Shown one piece after another: positions 1 to 8,790 of a DNA stretch of 64,000 bases. The position numbers were made by a program, and so were the translations under genes. Every line of letters starts with the position of its first letter. Within the stretch, counting starts at the first letter, position 1. The notes beneath the pieces were generated by a model. The model saw nothing but the letters and a program-made list of their open reading frames with translations, searched no databases and was not told the origin of the DNA. This stretch comes from Comamonas sp. NLF-1-9 (GTDB lineage Bacteria; Pseudomonadota; Gammaproteobacteria; Burkholderiales; Burkholderiaceae_C), in the NCBI RefSeq assembly GCF_019195435.1, contig NZ_CP078069.1, positions 1,302,001 through 1,366,000 on the forward strand, written 5' to 3'.

Positions 1-124
1 ACATGGAGCAAAGGCGGGCAGGCAGCGAAACGATGCGGGAACCCGGCGATTATTAGCGGTCCCGCCGCGCCGTCCAAACGCCGGGGGCCCATGGGCGCCA
101 CTGGAGCCGGAGACTGCGGGAAAG

Positions 125-157
125 AAAAAACCCCACTACGTTTCATGTAGCGGGGTT
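125..157 (-). terminator. Rho-independent terminator after tRNA(CAU)
   Basis: On the minus strand an 11-bp stem (129-139 pairing with 147-157, one G-U pair) with a 7-base loop is followed by a run of T residues (complement of 125-130). It lies 14 bases past the 3' end of the tRNA. There is also a T run on the plus strand (160-164), so it may work in both directions. Nothing resembling a gene is visible in 1-124. Confidence 0.75.
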
Positions 158-171
158 CCTTTTTGCGGTCC

Positions 172-248
172 TGGTAGGCCGTGTTGGACTTGAACCAACG
201 ACCAAAGGATTATGAGTCCTCTGCTCTGACCAACTGAGCTAACGGCCC
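172..248 (-). tRNA. tRNA with CAU anticodon (elongator Met, or Ile2)
   Basis: A 77-base cloverleaf with encoded CCA. The acceptor stem GGGCCGT pairs with ACGGCCT (first pair G-U), the T stem is GTTGG/CCAAC, and the anticodon loop is CTCATAA. A CAU anticodon outside an initiator context means elongator tRNA-Met or the minor tRNA-Ile2, whose C34 is converted to lysidine by TilS. Pairs 4:69 and 5:68 are both C-G, the acceptor feature reported for TilS recognition of E. coli tRNA-Ile2, and the anticodon-to-T-arm stretch resembles Ile2 more than Met. I lean slightly to Ile2 but cannot settle it from this window. Confidence 0.93.
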
Positions 249-281
249 GAAAGCATGGCCCGCGCAAGGCGGGCCGGGCGC

Positions 282-287
282 ATTGTA
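282..287 (-). promoter_or_regulatory. Candidate -10 (TACAAT) for tRNA(CAU)
   Basis: TACAAT on the minus strand lies 34 bases upstream of the mature 5' end of the tRNA, predicting a leader of about 27 bases. No convincing -35 was found at 16-18 bases, so this rests on a single hexamer plus position. Confidence 0.35.
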
Positions 288-292
288 GTGGT

Positions 293-1297
293 TCAGCTCC
301 TGTGGCTCAGCGCGTTGCTAACCAGGCGCGAGGTGATGTCCACGATCTGGATCATGCGGTCGTAGGGCATGCGCGTCGGGCCGATCACGCCCAGCGTGCC
401 GACGATCTGGCCGTCGACCTCATAGGGGGCGCTGACCACGGACAGCTCTTCGAACGGCACCACCTGGCTTTCGCCGCCAATGAAGATGCGCACGCCCTCG
501 GCGCGGCTGGAGATGTCGAGCAGGCGCAGGATCTGCGTCTTTTGTTCGAACAGCGTGAAGGCGCGGCGCAGGTTGTCCATGTCGCTGGAAAAGTCGCTCA
601 CCGCCAGCAGGTTGCGCTCGCCGGAGATGATGACCTCGTCCTGCGATTCGTCCAGCGCCTCGCTGCTGGCGTTGACCGCTGCCTGCATGAGCTGGACGAT
701 CTCGGCGCGCAGGCTGTCCACTTCGCTCTTCAGGCGCTCGCGCACCTGTTCCATGGTCAGGCCGCCGTAGTTGGTGTTGAGAAAGTTGGCCGCCTCGACG
801 AGCTGCGACTGGCTGGGGTCGGTCTCGGTGAAGATGACGCGGTTTTGCACGTCGCCGTCGGGCGAGACTATGATCACGAGCACGCGCCGCTCCGACAGCC
901 GCAGAAACTCGATGTGCCGGAATACCGAGGCCCGGCGCGGCGCCATCACCACGCCGACGAACTGCGACAGGCTGGAGAGCATGTGCGCCGCATGCGCTAT
1001 CACTTTTTGCGGCTGCTCGGGCTTGATCTGCAGGTGCGGCAGACGCTCTTTCTGCACCGTGAGCATGGTGTCCACGAACAGGCGGTAGCCCTTGGCGGTG
1101 GGGATGCGCCCGGCCGAGGTGTGCGGGCTGGCGATGAGGCCGAGCTCTTCCAGATCGGACATGACGTTGCGCACCGTGGCCGGCGAAAGCTCCAGCCCGG
1201 AGGCGCGCGACAGCGTGCGCGAGCCGACCGGTTGCCCCTCGGCGATGTAGCGCTCCACCAGCGCCTTGAGCAACAATTTGCCACGCTCGTCCAGCAT
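293..1297 (-). CDS. hrcA: Heat-inducible transcription repressor HrcA
   Basis: 334-residue HrcA, the repressor that binds CIRCE operators of groE and dnaK operons and depends on GroEL for active folding. The N-terminal winged helix-turn-helix (about 1-75) contains the family stretches [19 protein letters not shown] and [17 protein letters not shown]; the rest matches the GAF-like dimerisation core. The frame opens further upstream, but family N-termini begin MLDER, so the ATG at 1297 was chosen; an in-frame ATG at 1306 is the only close alternative. It is divergent from nadK. No CIRCE inverted repeat (TTAGCACTC-N9-GAGTGCTAA) is visible in the 115 bp between them, so autoregulation is not supported here. 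Confidence 0.95.
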   Translation of the reverse strand: MLDERGKLLLKALVERYIAEGQPVGSRTLSRASGLELSPATVRNVMSDLEELGLIASPHTSAGRIPTAKGYRLFVDTMLTVQKERLPHLQIKPEQPQKVIAHAAHMLSSLSQFVGVVMAPRRASVFRHIEFLRLSERRVLVIIVSPDGDVQNRVIFTETDPSQSQLVEAANFLNTNYGGLTMEQVRERLKSEVDSLRAEIVQLMQAAVNASSEALDESQDEVIISGERNLLAVSDFSSDMDNLRRAFTLFEQKTQILRLLDISSRAEGVRIFIGGESQVVPFEELSVVSAPYEVDGQIVGTLGVIGPTRMPYDRMIQIVDITSRLVSNALSHRS

Positions 1298-1412
1298 GCG
1301 TTTCATTCTAGGGCCAGTCGCGGCCCGCACCCCGCTCCGCGCCCCCGAGCACCGCACCAGCGCTTACCATAGCAAGCCATACCGGCCCGCAGCGGGTGTT
1401 GTAATCAAGGCC

Positions 1413-2309
1413 ATGCAATCCATCTTCCACCGCATCGCCGTGATCGGCAAGTACCAGAAGTCGCGCGCACGCAGCGTGCCCGACACCTTGTGCAAGGCGG
1501 TGCGCGAGATCGCCGCCTTCGCGCTGCAGCACGGCTGCGAGGTGGCGCTGGACGATGAAACCGCGGTCAATGTCAAGCTGCGGGACTTTCCCACACACGA
1601 CCTGGACGCGATCGGGCGCCACTGCGACCTGGCGCTGGTGGTGGGCGGCGACGGCACCATGCTCAGCGTGGGCCGGCGTCTGGCGCGCCATGGCACGCCG
1701 CTCATAGGCATCAATCAGGGGCGGCTGGGCTTCATCACCGACATCGCGCTCGAAGGTTTCGAGGCCATGCTCGCGCCCATGCTCGAGGGGGCCTATGAAG
1801 AGGATGTGCGCCCGCTGATGCACGGCAGCGTGCTGCGCGGGCGCGACTGCGTGTTCGAGGCGCTGGCACTCAACGACGTGGTGGTCAATCGCGGCTCGAC
1901 CTCGGGCATGGTGGAGCTGCGCATCGAGGTGGACGGCGACTTCGTCGCCAACCAGCGGGCGGACGGCGTGATCGTCGCCTCGCCCACCGGCTCGACCGCC
2001 TACGCGCTGTCTGCCGGCGGGCCCATGCTGCATCCCTCGATTCCGGGCTGGGTGCTGGTGCCGATTGCGCCGCACACGCTCACCCACCGCCCCATCGTGC
2101 TGCCGGACGCGGCCGAGGTGGCGATCGAGCTGCTCAGCAAGCGCGAAGCCAGCGCCAACTTCGACATGCAGTCGCTCGCCCAGCTCAAACCCGGCGACCG
2201 CGTGCTGGTGCGTCGCTCGCCCTACAGCGCTTGCTTCCTGCACCCCGTGGGCTGGAGCTACTTCGCCACCTTGCGCAGCAAACTGCGCTGGAACGAAGGG
2301 GGGTCTTGA
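1413..2309 (+). CDS. nadK: NAD kinase
   Basis: 298-residue ATP-NAD kinase that phosphorylates NAD to NADP in the cytoplasm. The GGDGT motif lies at residues 78-82 and the conserved [10 protein letters not shown] nucleotide-binding stretch in the middle; the glycine-rich [20 protein letters not shown] region follows. The start at 1413 ([14 protein letters not shown]) fits the family. The stop is 2 bases before the recN start, suggesting translational coupling. The nadK-recN order next to divergent hrcA is common in betaproteobacteria. Confidence 0.96.
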   Translation: MQSIFHRIAVIGKYQKSRARSVPDTLCKAVREIAAFALQHGCEVALDDETAVNVKLRDFPTHDLDAIGRHCDLALVVGGDGTMLSVGRRLARHGTPLIGINQGRLGFITDIALEGFEAMLAPMLEGAYEEDVRPLMHGSVLRGRDCVFEALALNDVVVNRGSTSGMVELRIEVDGDFVANQRADGVIVASPTGSTAYALSAGGPMLHPSIPGWVLVPIAPHTLTHRPIVLPDAAEVAIELLSKREASANFDMQSLAQLKPGDRVLVRRSPYSACFLHPVGWSYFATLRSKLRWNEGGS

Positions 2310-2311
2310 AC

Positions 2312-3976
2312 ATGGCCCTGCGCCGCATCGCGCTGCGCGACTTCGTGATCGTGCGCGAACTCGATCTGGACGTGCACGCGGGCTTTACCGTGCTCACCGG
2401 CGAGACCGGCGCGGGCAAGTCCATCCTGATCGACGCGCTGCAACTGCTGCTGGGCGCGCGCGCCGACGCCACGCTGGTGCGCGAAGGCGCCGAGCGCGCC
2501 GAGGTCAGCGCCGAATTCGACGCCCTGCCCGCCGCGCTCCTGCCCTGGCTGGACGAGGCCGGCGTGCCGCACGACGACGGCCTGCTGCTGCTGCGCCGCA
2601 GCGTCGACGTCCAGGGACGCAGCCGCGCCTGGATCAATGCCGTGCCCGCCACCGCCACGCAGATGCGCACGCTTGGCCAGTGGCTGATCGACATCCACGG
2701 CCAGCACGCCTGGCAGAGCCTGACGCGCGCCGACGCGGTGCGCGGCCTGCTCGATGCCTATGCCGGCGCCGACACCCGGGAGCTGGCGCGCACCTGGAGC
2801 GCCTGGCGCGCGGCGCACACGGCGCTTGCCCAGGCGCGCAGCGCGCAGGAGGGCCTGCAGCAGGAGCGCGAGCGCCTGCAGTGGCAGATTGCCGAGCTGG
2901 AAAAACTCGCGCCGCTCGAAGGCGAATGGAGCGAACTCGACGCAGAGCACACGCGCCTGGCCCACGCCCAGGCGCTGCTCGCGAGCGCCCGCGAGGCGCT
3001 GGACGCCCTGCAGCCCGACGAAGGCCGGGGCGCGCTCGGGCAGCTTGCCGGCGCGTTGCAGGCGCTGCAAGGCCAGCTCTCGGTAGAGCCGCAGTTCGAA
3101 CCGCTGTGCACCGCCCTCGCCTCCTGCCTGACCGAAGCCGAAGACGCCGCGCACAGCCTGCACGGCTACCTGCGCCACAGCGAGCCCGACCCGGCGCGCC
3201 TGGAGCAACTGGAAGAGCGCCTGTCGCTGTGGCTGCAACTGGCGCGCCGCTACCGGCGCACGCCCGAAGAGCTGCCCGCGCTGCTGGCCGGCTGGAGGGC
3301 TGCGCTGCACAGCCTGGACGAGGCGAGCGACCTGCAGCGGCTGCAGGCCGCGGAGCAGCAACAGCGCCAAGCCTACGACAAGGCCGCGCAGCTGCTGTCG
3401 CGCGCACGGCGCAAGGCGGCCACGCCGCTGGCCGCAGCCATCACCCAGGCCATGCAAGGCCTTGGCATGACGGGCGGGCGCTTCGCGGTTGAAGTCAGCA
3501 CCGCCAGCGAGCCGGCCGCGCACGGCATCGACCAGGTGCAGTTTCTGGTTGCCAGCCATCCGGGCATGACGCCGCGCGCCGTGGGCAAGGTCGCCTCGGG
3601 GGGCGAGCTGTCGCGCATCGCGCTGGCCATTGCGGTCACCACCAGCGCGCTGGGCGAGGTGCCGACGCTGATCTTTGACGAGATCGACTCTGGCGTGGGC
3701 GGCGCCGTCGCCGAAACCGTGGGCCGGCTCATGCGCCGCCTCGGGCGCGACCGCCAGGTGCTGGCCGTCACCCACTTGCCGCAGGTGGCCGCCTGCGGCG
3801 ACCAGCACTGGCTGGTGGCCAAACACAGCACGCGCACGCAAACCAGCAGCAGCGTCGTGCCTCTGGCTGGCCAGGAGCGCACGCGCGAAGTCGCCCGCAT
3901 GCTCGGCGGCGAGCACCTGTCGCCCACCACGCTGGCGCACGCCAGCGAAATGCTGGCCGGCGCTGGGGAGGCCTAG
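2312..3976 (+). CDS. recN: DNA repair protein RecN
   Basis: 554-residue SMC-like ATPase that acts early in double-strand break repair. Walker A GETGAGKS lies at residues 30-37. The central third is rich in Leu, Glu, Arg and Gln, as expected of the coiled coil. The C-terminal half carries the ABC signature region (KVASGGELSRIALA) and the Walker B stretch LIFDEIDSGVGG, followed by the switch histidine in VTHLPQVAA. Length is normal for the family. The gap to nadK is 2 bases and to rapZ 3 bases, so the three genes probably form one transcript. No LexA box was recognised upstream. Confidence 0.97.
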   Translation: MALRRIALRDFVIVRELDLDVHAGFTVLTGETGAGKSILIDALQLLLGARADATLVREGAERAEVSAEFDALPAALLPWLDEAGVPHDDGLLLLRRSVDVQGRSRAWINAVPATATQMRTLGQWLIDIHGQHAWQSLTRADAVRGLLDAYAGADTRELARTWSAWRAAHTALAQARSAQEGLQQERERLQWQIAELEKLAPLEGEWSELDAEHTRLAHAQALLASAREALDALQPDEGRGALGQLAGALQALQGQLSVEPQFEPLCTALASCLTEAEDAAHSLHGYLRHSEPDPARLEQLEERLSLWLQLARRYRRTPEELPALLAGWRAALHSLDEASDLQRLQAAEQQQRQAYDKAAQLLSRARRKAATPLAAAITQAMQGLGMTGGRFAVEVSTASEPAAHGIDQVQFLVASHPGMTPRAVGKVASGGELSRIALAIAVTTSALGEVPTLIFDEIDSGVGGAVAETVGRLMRRLGRDRQVLAVTHLPQVAACGDQHWLVAKHSTRTQTSSSVVPLAGQERTREVARMLGGEHLSPTTLAHASEMLAGAGEA

Positions 3977-3979
3977 CGC

Positions 3980-4843
3980 ATGTCGCTCGATCTCGTGCTC
4001 ATCACTGGCATGTCCGGCTCCGGCAAGACGGTGGCGCTGCATGCGCTGGAGGACGCGGGCTACTACTGCGTGGACAACCTGCCGCCCGAGCTGCTGGTGG
4101 CCTTCGCGCGGCTGGAGCATCGCCAGCACGCCAACCGCGTGGCCTTGGCGATCGACGTGCGCAGCGCCGCCGCCCTGCCCCTGGTGCCACGCCAGCTCGA
4201 GGAATTGCGCTCCGAGGGCGTGAAGGTGCAGACGCTGTTCCTGGACGCCAGCACCGAAACCCTGGTGCGGCGCTTTTCCGAAACGCGCCGGCGCCACCCG
4301 CTGTCCAAGGAAGAGCTGCGTGACGGCCGCCAGGCGCTGGTGCAAAGCATAGGGCTGGAGCGCGAGCTGCTTGCCGAGCTGCGCGAGCAGTCGCTGGTGA
4401 TAGACACCAGCACGCTGCGCAACGCCCAACTGCTGGCCTACGTCAAAAAGCTGATGGCGCTGCCGCCGGGGCGGCTCACGCTGGTGTTTCAGTCGTTTGC
4501 GTTCAAGCGCGGCATTCCCATGGACGCGGACTACATCTTCGACGTGCGCATGCTGCCCAACCCCTATTACGACCCGCAGCTGCGCCCGCTGACGGGGCGC
4601 GACGCCCCGGTGGCCGACTTCCTGCGCCAGCAGCCGGAGGTCGCCAGCATGCAGGCGGACATCACCGGCTTCCTGCAGCACTGGCTCGCGCCGCTGGCGC
4701 ACAACCACCGCAGCTACGTCACCGTCGGCCTGGGCTGCACCGGCGGGCAGCACCGCTCGGTCTACCTGGTGGAGCGGCTGGCCGAGCACTTTGCCGGCGA
4801 CTGGACCACGCTCAAGCGCCACCGCGAACTGGATGGCAGCTGA
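3980..4843 (+). CDS. rapZ: RNase adapter / nucleotide-binding protein RapZ
   Basis: 287-residue P-loop protein of the RapZ (YvcJ) family. In E. coli it delivers the sRNA GlmZ to RNase E and so controls GlmS and amino-sugar synthesis. The Walker A GMSGSGKT is at residues 10-17, and the conserved C-terminal domain carries [25 protein letters not shown] sequence. It begins 3 bases after recN. In many proteobacteria rapZ neighbours ptsN/hprK; here it sits with nadK-recN, so the biochemical role is assigned from sequence, not context. The 3' flank contains an inverted-repeat element before the convergent mutY. Confidence 0.94.
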   Translation: MSLDLVLITGMSGSGKTVALHALEDAGYYCVDNLPPELLVAFARLEHRQHANRVALAIDVRSAAALPLVPRQLEELRSEGVKVQTLFLDASTETLVRRFSETRRRHPLSKEELRDGRQALVQSIGLERELLAELREQSLVIDTSTLRNAQLLAYVKKLMALPPGRLTLVFQSFAFKRGIPMDADYIFDVRMLPNPYYDPQLRPLTGRDAPVADFLRQQPEVASMQADITGFLQHWLAPLAHNHRSYVTVGLGCTGGQHRSVYLVERLAEHFAGDWTTLKRHRELDGS

Positions 4844-4860
4844 AGACCTTCAAGTATTTA

Positions 4861-5023
4861 AGGCAACGCTGAACAAGCCCTTCGTGCGTCGCGCATCCCA
4901 GCTTGCGGCGGTCTGCGGCGTTGCAAATCCTCGCAATAGCTTCGGCTATTGCTGCGGTTTGCGCCTTGCATCCCATCCCCAGGCTGGGCGCGCGCCATCA
5001 CGAGGACTTGTTTAGCGTCGCCT
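4861..5023. repeat. MITE/REP-like inverted-repeat element
   Basis: A 163-bp non-coding element bounded by imperfect 17-bp inverted repeats: AGGCAACGCTGAACAAG at 4861-4877, and on the opposite strand AGGCGACGCTAAACAAG at 5007-5023 (15 of 17 identical). Similarity continues inward for several bases. An internal perfect hairpin GCAATAGC-TTCG-GCTATTGC lies at 4933-4952. It sits between the convergent ends of rapZ and mutY. There is no coding capacity for a transposase, so if mobile it is non-autonomous; alternatively it is a bidirectional terminator or REP-type element. Confidence 0.6.
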
Positions 5024-5028
5024 CAAAA

Positions 5029-5085
5029 GAAATCGGCCTCAAACGCTTGCCTGGCCTGCGCCAGCAGCTATCAAAACAGTGATTC
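5029..5085 (+). repeat. Dispersed repeat, copy 1
   Basis: Copy 1 of a roughly 50-57-bp dispersed repeat, read as AAATCGGCCTC, then CGCTTGCCTGGCCTGCGCC, then AGCTATCAAAACAG. It lies immediately after the inverted-repeat element. Its right end overlaps the end of the minus-strand mutY gene: the sequence TTT-TGA-TAG supplies the mutY stop codon. Confidence 0.7.
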
Positions 5086-6120
5086 TCCCAGGCCGGGCAA
5101 GGCCGCCAGCAGCTTGCGCACCGGCGCGGGCAGACCCAGGGCCTGCCACTGCTGCGGCGCAAACCAGGCACCGGGCAGTGCCTGCGGCGCGGGCCCGCGC
5201 ACCAGCACCGGATGCAGGCACAGCTCGCGATGGGTGAGCATATGGGCGAAGGGCGGCCACTCCTGGGCCTGCGCCCCCGGCGCGAGCAGCGCATCGAGCG
5301 CCGCGCGGCTGGGCGCCACCGGCGGGCAATGCAAGCCTGCCCAGATGCCATGCTGCGGGCGCGGCGCCAGCCAGCAGCGGCCGGCGGCATCGAGGCACAG
5401 CAGCAGCCACCAGTCTTCGCGGCGGCGCTGCACGCGGCGGCTGCGCACCGGGTATTCCTCCTGGCGCCCCTGGCGACGCGCAACGCACAGCTCGGCCAGG
5501 GGGCAGCGCGCGCAGTCGGGCTTGCGCGCAGTGCACACGCCGGCGCCCAGATCCATCAAACCCTGGGTGTACAGCGGCATGTTGCGCGCCAGATCGCTGG
5601 GTGGCAGCAGCTCCTGCGCCAATGCCCACAGCGCCCGCTCGTTGGCGGCCTGCGAGAGGTCTGCGGCAAAACCCAGCACGCGCGTGAGCACTCGGCGCAC
5701 GTTGGCGTCCAGAATGGGTGCGCGCTCGCCATGGCAGAAGGCGGCAATCGCGCCGGCAGTGGAGCGGCCTATGCCGGGCAACTGGGCAAGCTGCGCGGCG
5801 CTTGCGGGAAACACGCCTCCATGTTCAGCCACCACCCGCTGGGCGCAGCGGTGCAGGTTGCGCGCGCGGCTGTAATAGCCCAAGCCGCTCCACAGGGCCA
5901 GCACCTCTTCCTGGCTCGCGCCGGCCAGCGCCTGCACGTCCGGGAAGCGCGCGAGAAAACGCTGGTAGTAGTCGAGCACCGTCGCGACCTGGGTCTGCTG
6001 CAGCATGATCTCCGACAGCCACACGCGGTAGGGATCGCGCGTGCCCTGCCAGGGCAGATGCCGGCGCCCGTGCGCCTGCTGCCAGCGCAGCACGCGCTCT
6101 GCCAGATCGGCCTTTGGCAT
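5071..6120 (-). CDS. mutY: A/G-specific adenine glycosylase MutY
   Basis: 349-residue base-excision glycosylase removing adenine mispaired with 8-oxoguanine. The catalytic Glu is residue 37 in LSEIMLQQTQV. The helix-hairpin-helix LPGIGRSTAGAIAAF and the catalytic-Asp segment ILDANVRRVL follow. The [4Fe-4S] ligands appear as C-x6-C-x2-C-x5-C (VCTARKPDCARCPLAELC). A C-terminal NUDIX-like 8-oxoG recognition domain makes up the rest. Its ATG overlaps the mutM stop as TGATG, so translation is probably coupled. The last codons and stop (SLF-TGA) lie within dispersed repeat copy 1. Confidence 0.96.
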   Translation of the reverse strand: MPKADLAERVLRWQQAHGRRHLPWQGTRDPYRVWLSEIMLQQTQVATVLDYYQRFLARFPDVQALAGASQEEVLALWSGLGYYSRARNLHRCAQRVVAEHGGVFPASAAQLAQLPGIGRSTAGAIAAFCHGERAPILDANVRRVLTRVLGFAADLSQAANERALWALAQELLPPSDLARNMPLYTQGLMDLGAGVCTARKPDCARCPLAELCVARRQGRQEEYPVRSRRVQRRREDWWLLLCLDAAGRCWLAPRPQHGIWAGLHCPPVAPSRAALDALLAPGAQAQEWPPFAHMLTHRELCLHPVLVRGPAPQALPGAWFAPQQWQALGLPAPVRKLLAALPGLGESLF

Positions 6121-6935
6121 CAGCGCGCCTGGCACCGCGGGCAGTAGAAGCTGCTGCGCTGGCCCTGGCGCAGCAGTCTTATCGGCGTGCCGCAGACCGC
6201 GCAGGGCAGCCCCGCGCGCCCGTAAACGCTGGCCTGCAACTGGAAATGGCCGCTGTCGCCCTGCACGCCGGAAAAGTCGCGCAGCGTGCTGCCGCCGCTG
6301 TCCACGGCGCGCGTCAGCACCTCGCGAATGGCCGCGTGCAGGCGGCGCACGCGCACCGGCCCAAGGCGCGCGGCCGCGGTCGTGGGGCGGATGCGCGCGG
6401 CAAACAGGGCTTCGCTTGCATAGATGTTGCCCACGCCCACCACCACCTTGCCGGCGAGCAGCACCTGCTTGATGTTTTGGCGCGTGGCCTTGAGCGCGCT
6501 GGCAAAGCGCGCCAGCTCAAAGTCGTCGGACAACGGCTCCATGCCCCGGCCGCCCAGCAGCTTGCGCGCGGCGGGCGCGGCTTCGCTCTGCGCCCAGACC
6601 ACGGCGCCAAAGCGGCGCGGATCGTGCAGGCGCAGCAGGCCGTGCTCGGTCTGCAGCTCGAAATGGTCGTGCGCGCCCGCAGGCGGCAGTGCAGCGGCAA
6701 AGCGCAGGCTGCCGGACATGCCCAGATGCAGCAGCAGCAGGCCTTCGCTCAGGTCCAGCAGCAAGTATTTGCCGCGCCGACGCACGGCCAGCACGCGCTG
6801 CCCCACCAAGGCCCCGGGCGCCGTTCCCAGCGGCCAGCGCAAGGGCTTGCCCAGCAGCACCGCGGTGATGCGCGCACCCGCAATCGCGTCGGCAAATCCG
6901 CGGCGCGTGACTTCAACTTCTGGCAATTCCGGCAT
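6120..6935 (-). CDS. mutM: Formamidopyrimidine-DNA glycosylase MutM (Fpg)
   Basis: 271-residue bifunctional glycosylase/AP lyase for 8-oxoguanine and FaPy lesions. After Met removal the N-terminal Pro nucleophile is followed by [11 protein letters not shown], the family hallmark. The C-terminal zinc finger is C-x2-C-x16-C-x2-C, ending CPRCQAR at the stop. The frame is open upstream, but the ATG at 6935 gives the required N-terminal proline. The gene overlaps mutY by one base and is divergent from the TPR-protein gene. The mutM-mutY pair forms a compact oxidised-guanine repair unit. Confidence 0.97.
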   Translation of the reverse strand: MPELPEVEVTRRGFADAIAGARITAVLLGKPLRWPLGTAPGALVGQRVLAVRRRGKYLLLDLSEGLLLLHLGMSGSLRFAAALPPAGAHDHFELQTEHGLLRLHDPRRFGAVVWAQSEAAPAARKLLGGRGMEPLSDDFELARFASALKATRQNIKQVLLAGKVVVGVGNIYASEALFAARIRPTTAAARLGPVRVRRLHAAIREVLTRAVDSGGSTLRDFSGVQGDSGHFQLQASVYGRAGLPCAVCGTPIRLLRQGQRSSFYCPRCQAR

Positions 6936-7017
6936 GGTCAGGCAGGCCGCGCGTTTGCGCCGCCCACGGCGTTGCGTCGCGCCACCAGCGGCGCAACCCA
7001 TCGATTATTATGGTGCG

Positions 7018-8790
7018 ATGCCGCGCACACCCTGCCTCGTGTCGTCCACGCTGCTGAGCAGCTTTTTCGCCCTGGCCGCCATGGCCCAGCCGGCGGCGAC
7101 CGGCACCCCGAGCCCGGCGGAGATGCGCGGACCCGCCCAGGAAGCTTCCGAAGCGGTGCGCGCCGCCACAACGGCCGAGCTGTTCTATGAGGTCTTGCTG
7201 GGCGAACTGAGCACCGAAGCCGGCCAGCCCGGTGAAGGCTACGCGCTGATGCTGGACGCCGCGCGGCGCAGCCAGAGCAGCGAGCTCTACCGGCGCGCCA
7301 CCGAGATTGCCCTGCAATCGCGCTCGGCGCAGTCGGCGCTGGTAGCGGCGCAGGCCTGGCAGCAAGCCGACCCCGAATCGCGCGACGCCAACCGCTTCGT
7401 GCTGCGCATCCTGGTGGCGCTCAACCGCATCGCCGAAAGCCGCCCCGCGCTCGAGCGTGAGCTGGCCCTGGCGGCCCCCCAGCGCCAAGTGGCGGTGATC
7501 AACGCCATACCGCTGCTCTACGCCCACGCCAGCGACAAGGCAATGGCCGCGCGCGTGGTCGAAGAAGCCATGAGCGAGCTGCTCAAGCAGCCCGCCACCG
7601 CCGCCAACGCCTGGACCAGCATAGGCCGCATGCGCCTGGCCGCCGGCGACCGCATCGGCGCCCTGGTGGCCGCGCGGCTGGCGCACAAGTTCGACGGCGA
7701 CAACGACGCCCTGGCCGGGCTGGTGCTGCAGTTGCTCGACGAGAAAATGGCCGAGGCCGAGCCGCTGTTGCACCCCTACCTCGATGGCGAACCCCTGCCC
7801 GAAATCAGCATGGGCTACGTGCGCTACCTGGCCGAAAGCAACCAGACCAGCGCCGCCCTGGCGCAGATGCAGACCATCACCGCGGAGCAGCCCGACAACA
7901 TGCAGGCGCTGCTGCTGCAAAGCACCTTGCAACTGCAGGCGCACGAGCTCGACGCGGCCGAGGCCAGCCTGAACCGCTTTGCCGCGCTGCACGAGAAGCA
8001 GGCCGCGTCCGAGCGCACCGAGGCGCTGACCCGCCAGATGTACCTGCTGCGCTCGGAAATCGCCCAGCAGCGCGGTGACCTGGAGCAGGCCGAGCACTGG
8101 CTCAGCCTGACGGACGACGACGATTCGGGCCTGGCGGTACAGCTGCGCCGGGCGCTGCTGATGGCGCGCCAGGGGCGCCTGGGCGAGGCGCTGGCGCTGC
8201 TGCGCAACCTCCCTGCGAGCAACGACGCGGAAGCCGCCGGCAAGCTGCAGGCCGAGGCCATGCTGCTGCGCCAGCTAGGCCGGATCGAGCGCGCCTACGA
8301 AGCCCAGGCCAGGGCGGCGGCGCTGCAGCCCGACAACGACGACTACCTCTATGAACAGGCGATGCTCGCCGAGAAGCTCGACCGCCTGCCCGGAATGGAG
8401 CGGCTGCTGCGCACCATCTTGCAGCGCAACCCCAAATACCACCATGCGCTCAATGCGCTGGGCTTTTCGCTCGCCGACCGCGGCCTGCGCCTGCAAGAGG
8501 CCAAATCGCTGATCGAGCAGGCGCTGGAACTCGCGCCCGGCGACCCCTACATCACCGACAGCCTGGGCTGGGTCGAATACCGGCTGGGCAAGCGCCAGCG
8601 CGCGCTGCAGTTGCTGCAGCAGGCCATGCGCGACCAGCCCGACCCCGAGATTGCCGCCCACCTCGGTGAGGTGCTCTGGAAGCTCGGCGACCAGGCGCGC
8701 GCGCGCGAAGCCTGGCGCGCGGGCCTGCGCCTCAAGCGCGACAACGACACCCTGCTCAAGACCATGCGGCGCTTCGGGGTGCGCCCTTGA
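7018..8790 (+). CDS. Secreted tetratricopeptide-repeat protein
   Basis: 590-residue protein with a likely signal peptide (SSTLLSSFFALAAMAQ, cleavage near residue 23) followed by TPR-type helical repeats, clearest in the C-terminal third (HALNALGFSLADRG, ITDSLGWVEYRLGKRQRAL, IAAHLGEVLWKLGD). It is exported and probably periplasmic or attached to the outer membrane. No enzymatic motif is seen. It shares a transcript with lolB and ispE: the lolB start overlaps its stop. This order recurs in betaproteobacteria and suggests an envelope role, which is inference. The start is the ATG at 7018, giving a normal signal peptide. Confidence 0.85.
   Translation: MPRTPCLVSSTLLSSFFALAAMAQPAATGTPSPAEMRGPAQEASEAVRAATTAELFYEVLLGELSTEAGQPGEGYALMLDAARRSQSSELYRRATEIALQSRSAQSALVAAQAWQQADPESRDANRFVLRILVALNRIAESRPALERELALAAPQRQVAVINAIPLLYAHASDKAMAARVVEEAMSELLKQPATAANAWTSIGRMRLAAGDRIGALVAARLAHKFDGDNDALAGLVLQLLDEKMAEAEPLLHPYLDGEPLPEISMGYVRYLAESNQTSAALAQMQTITAEQPDNMQALLLQSTLQLQAHELDAAEASLNRFAALHEKQAASERTEALTRQMYLLRSEIAQQRGDLEQAEHWLSLTDDDDSGLAVQLRRALLMARQGRLGEALALLRNLPASNDAEAAGKLQAEAMLLRQLGRIERAYEAQARAAALQPDNDDYLYEQAMLAEKLDRLPGMERLLRTILQRNPKYHHALNALGFSLADRGLRLQEAKSLIEQALELAPGDPYITDSLGWVEYRLGKRQRALQLLQQAMRDQPDPEIAAHLGEVLWKLGDQARAREAWRAGLRLKRDNDTLLKTMRRFGVRP

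Noticed and set aside
1298..1412. CIRCE operator for HrcA in the hrcA-nadK gap
   Set aside because: No TTAGCACTC-N9-GAGTGCTAA-like inverted repeat could be found.
2258..4822. An 854-codon frame opposite recN and rapZ
   Set aside because: Shadow of two well-supported genes; Gln/Arg/Ala-rich with no domain.
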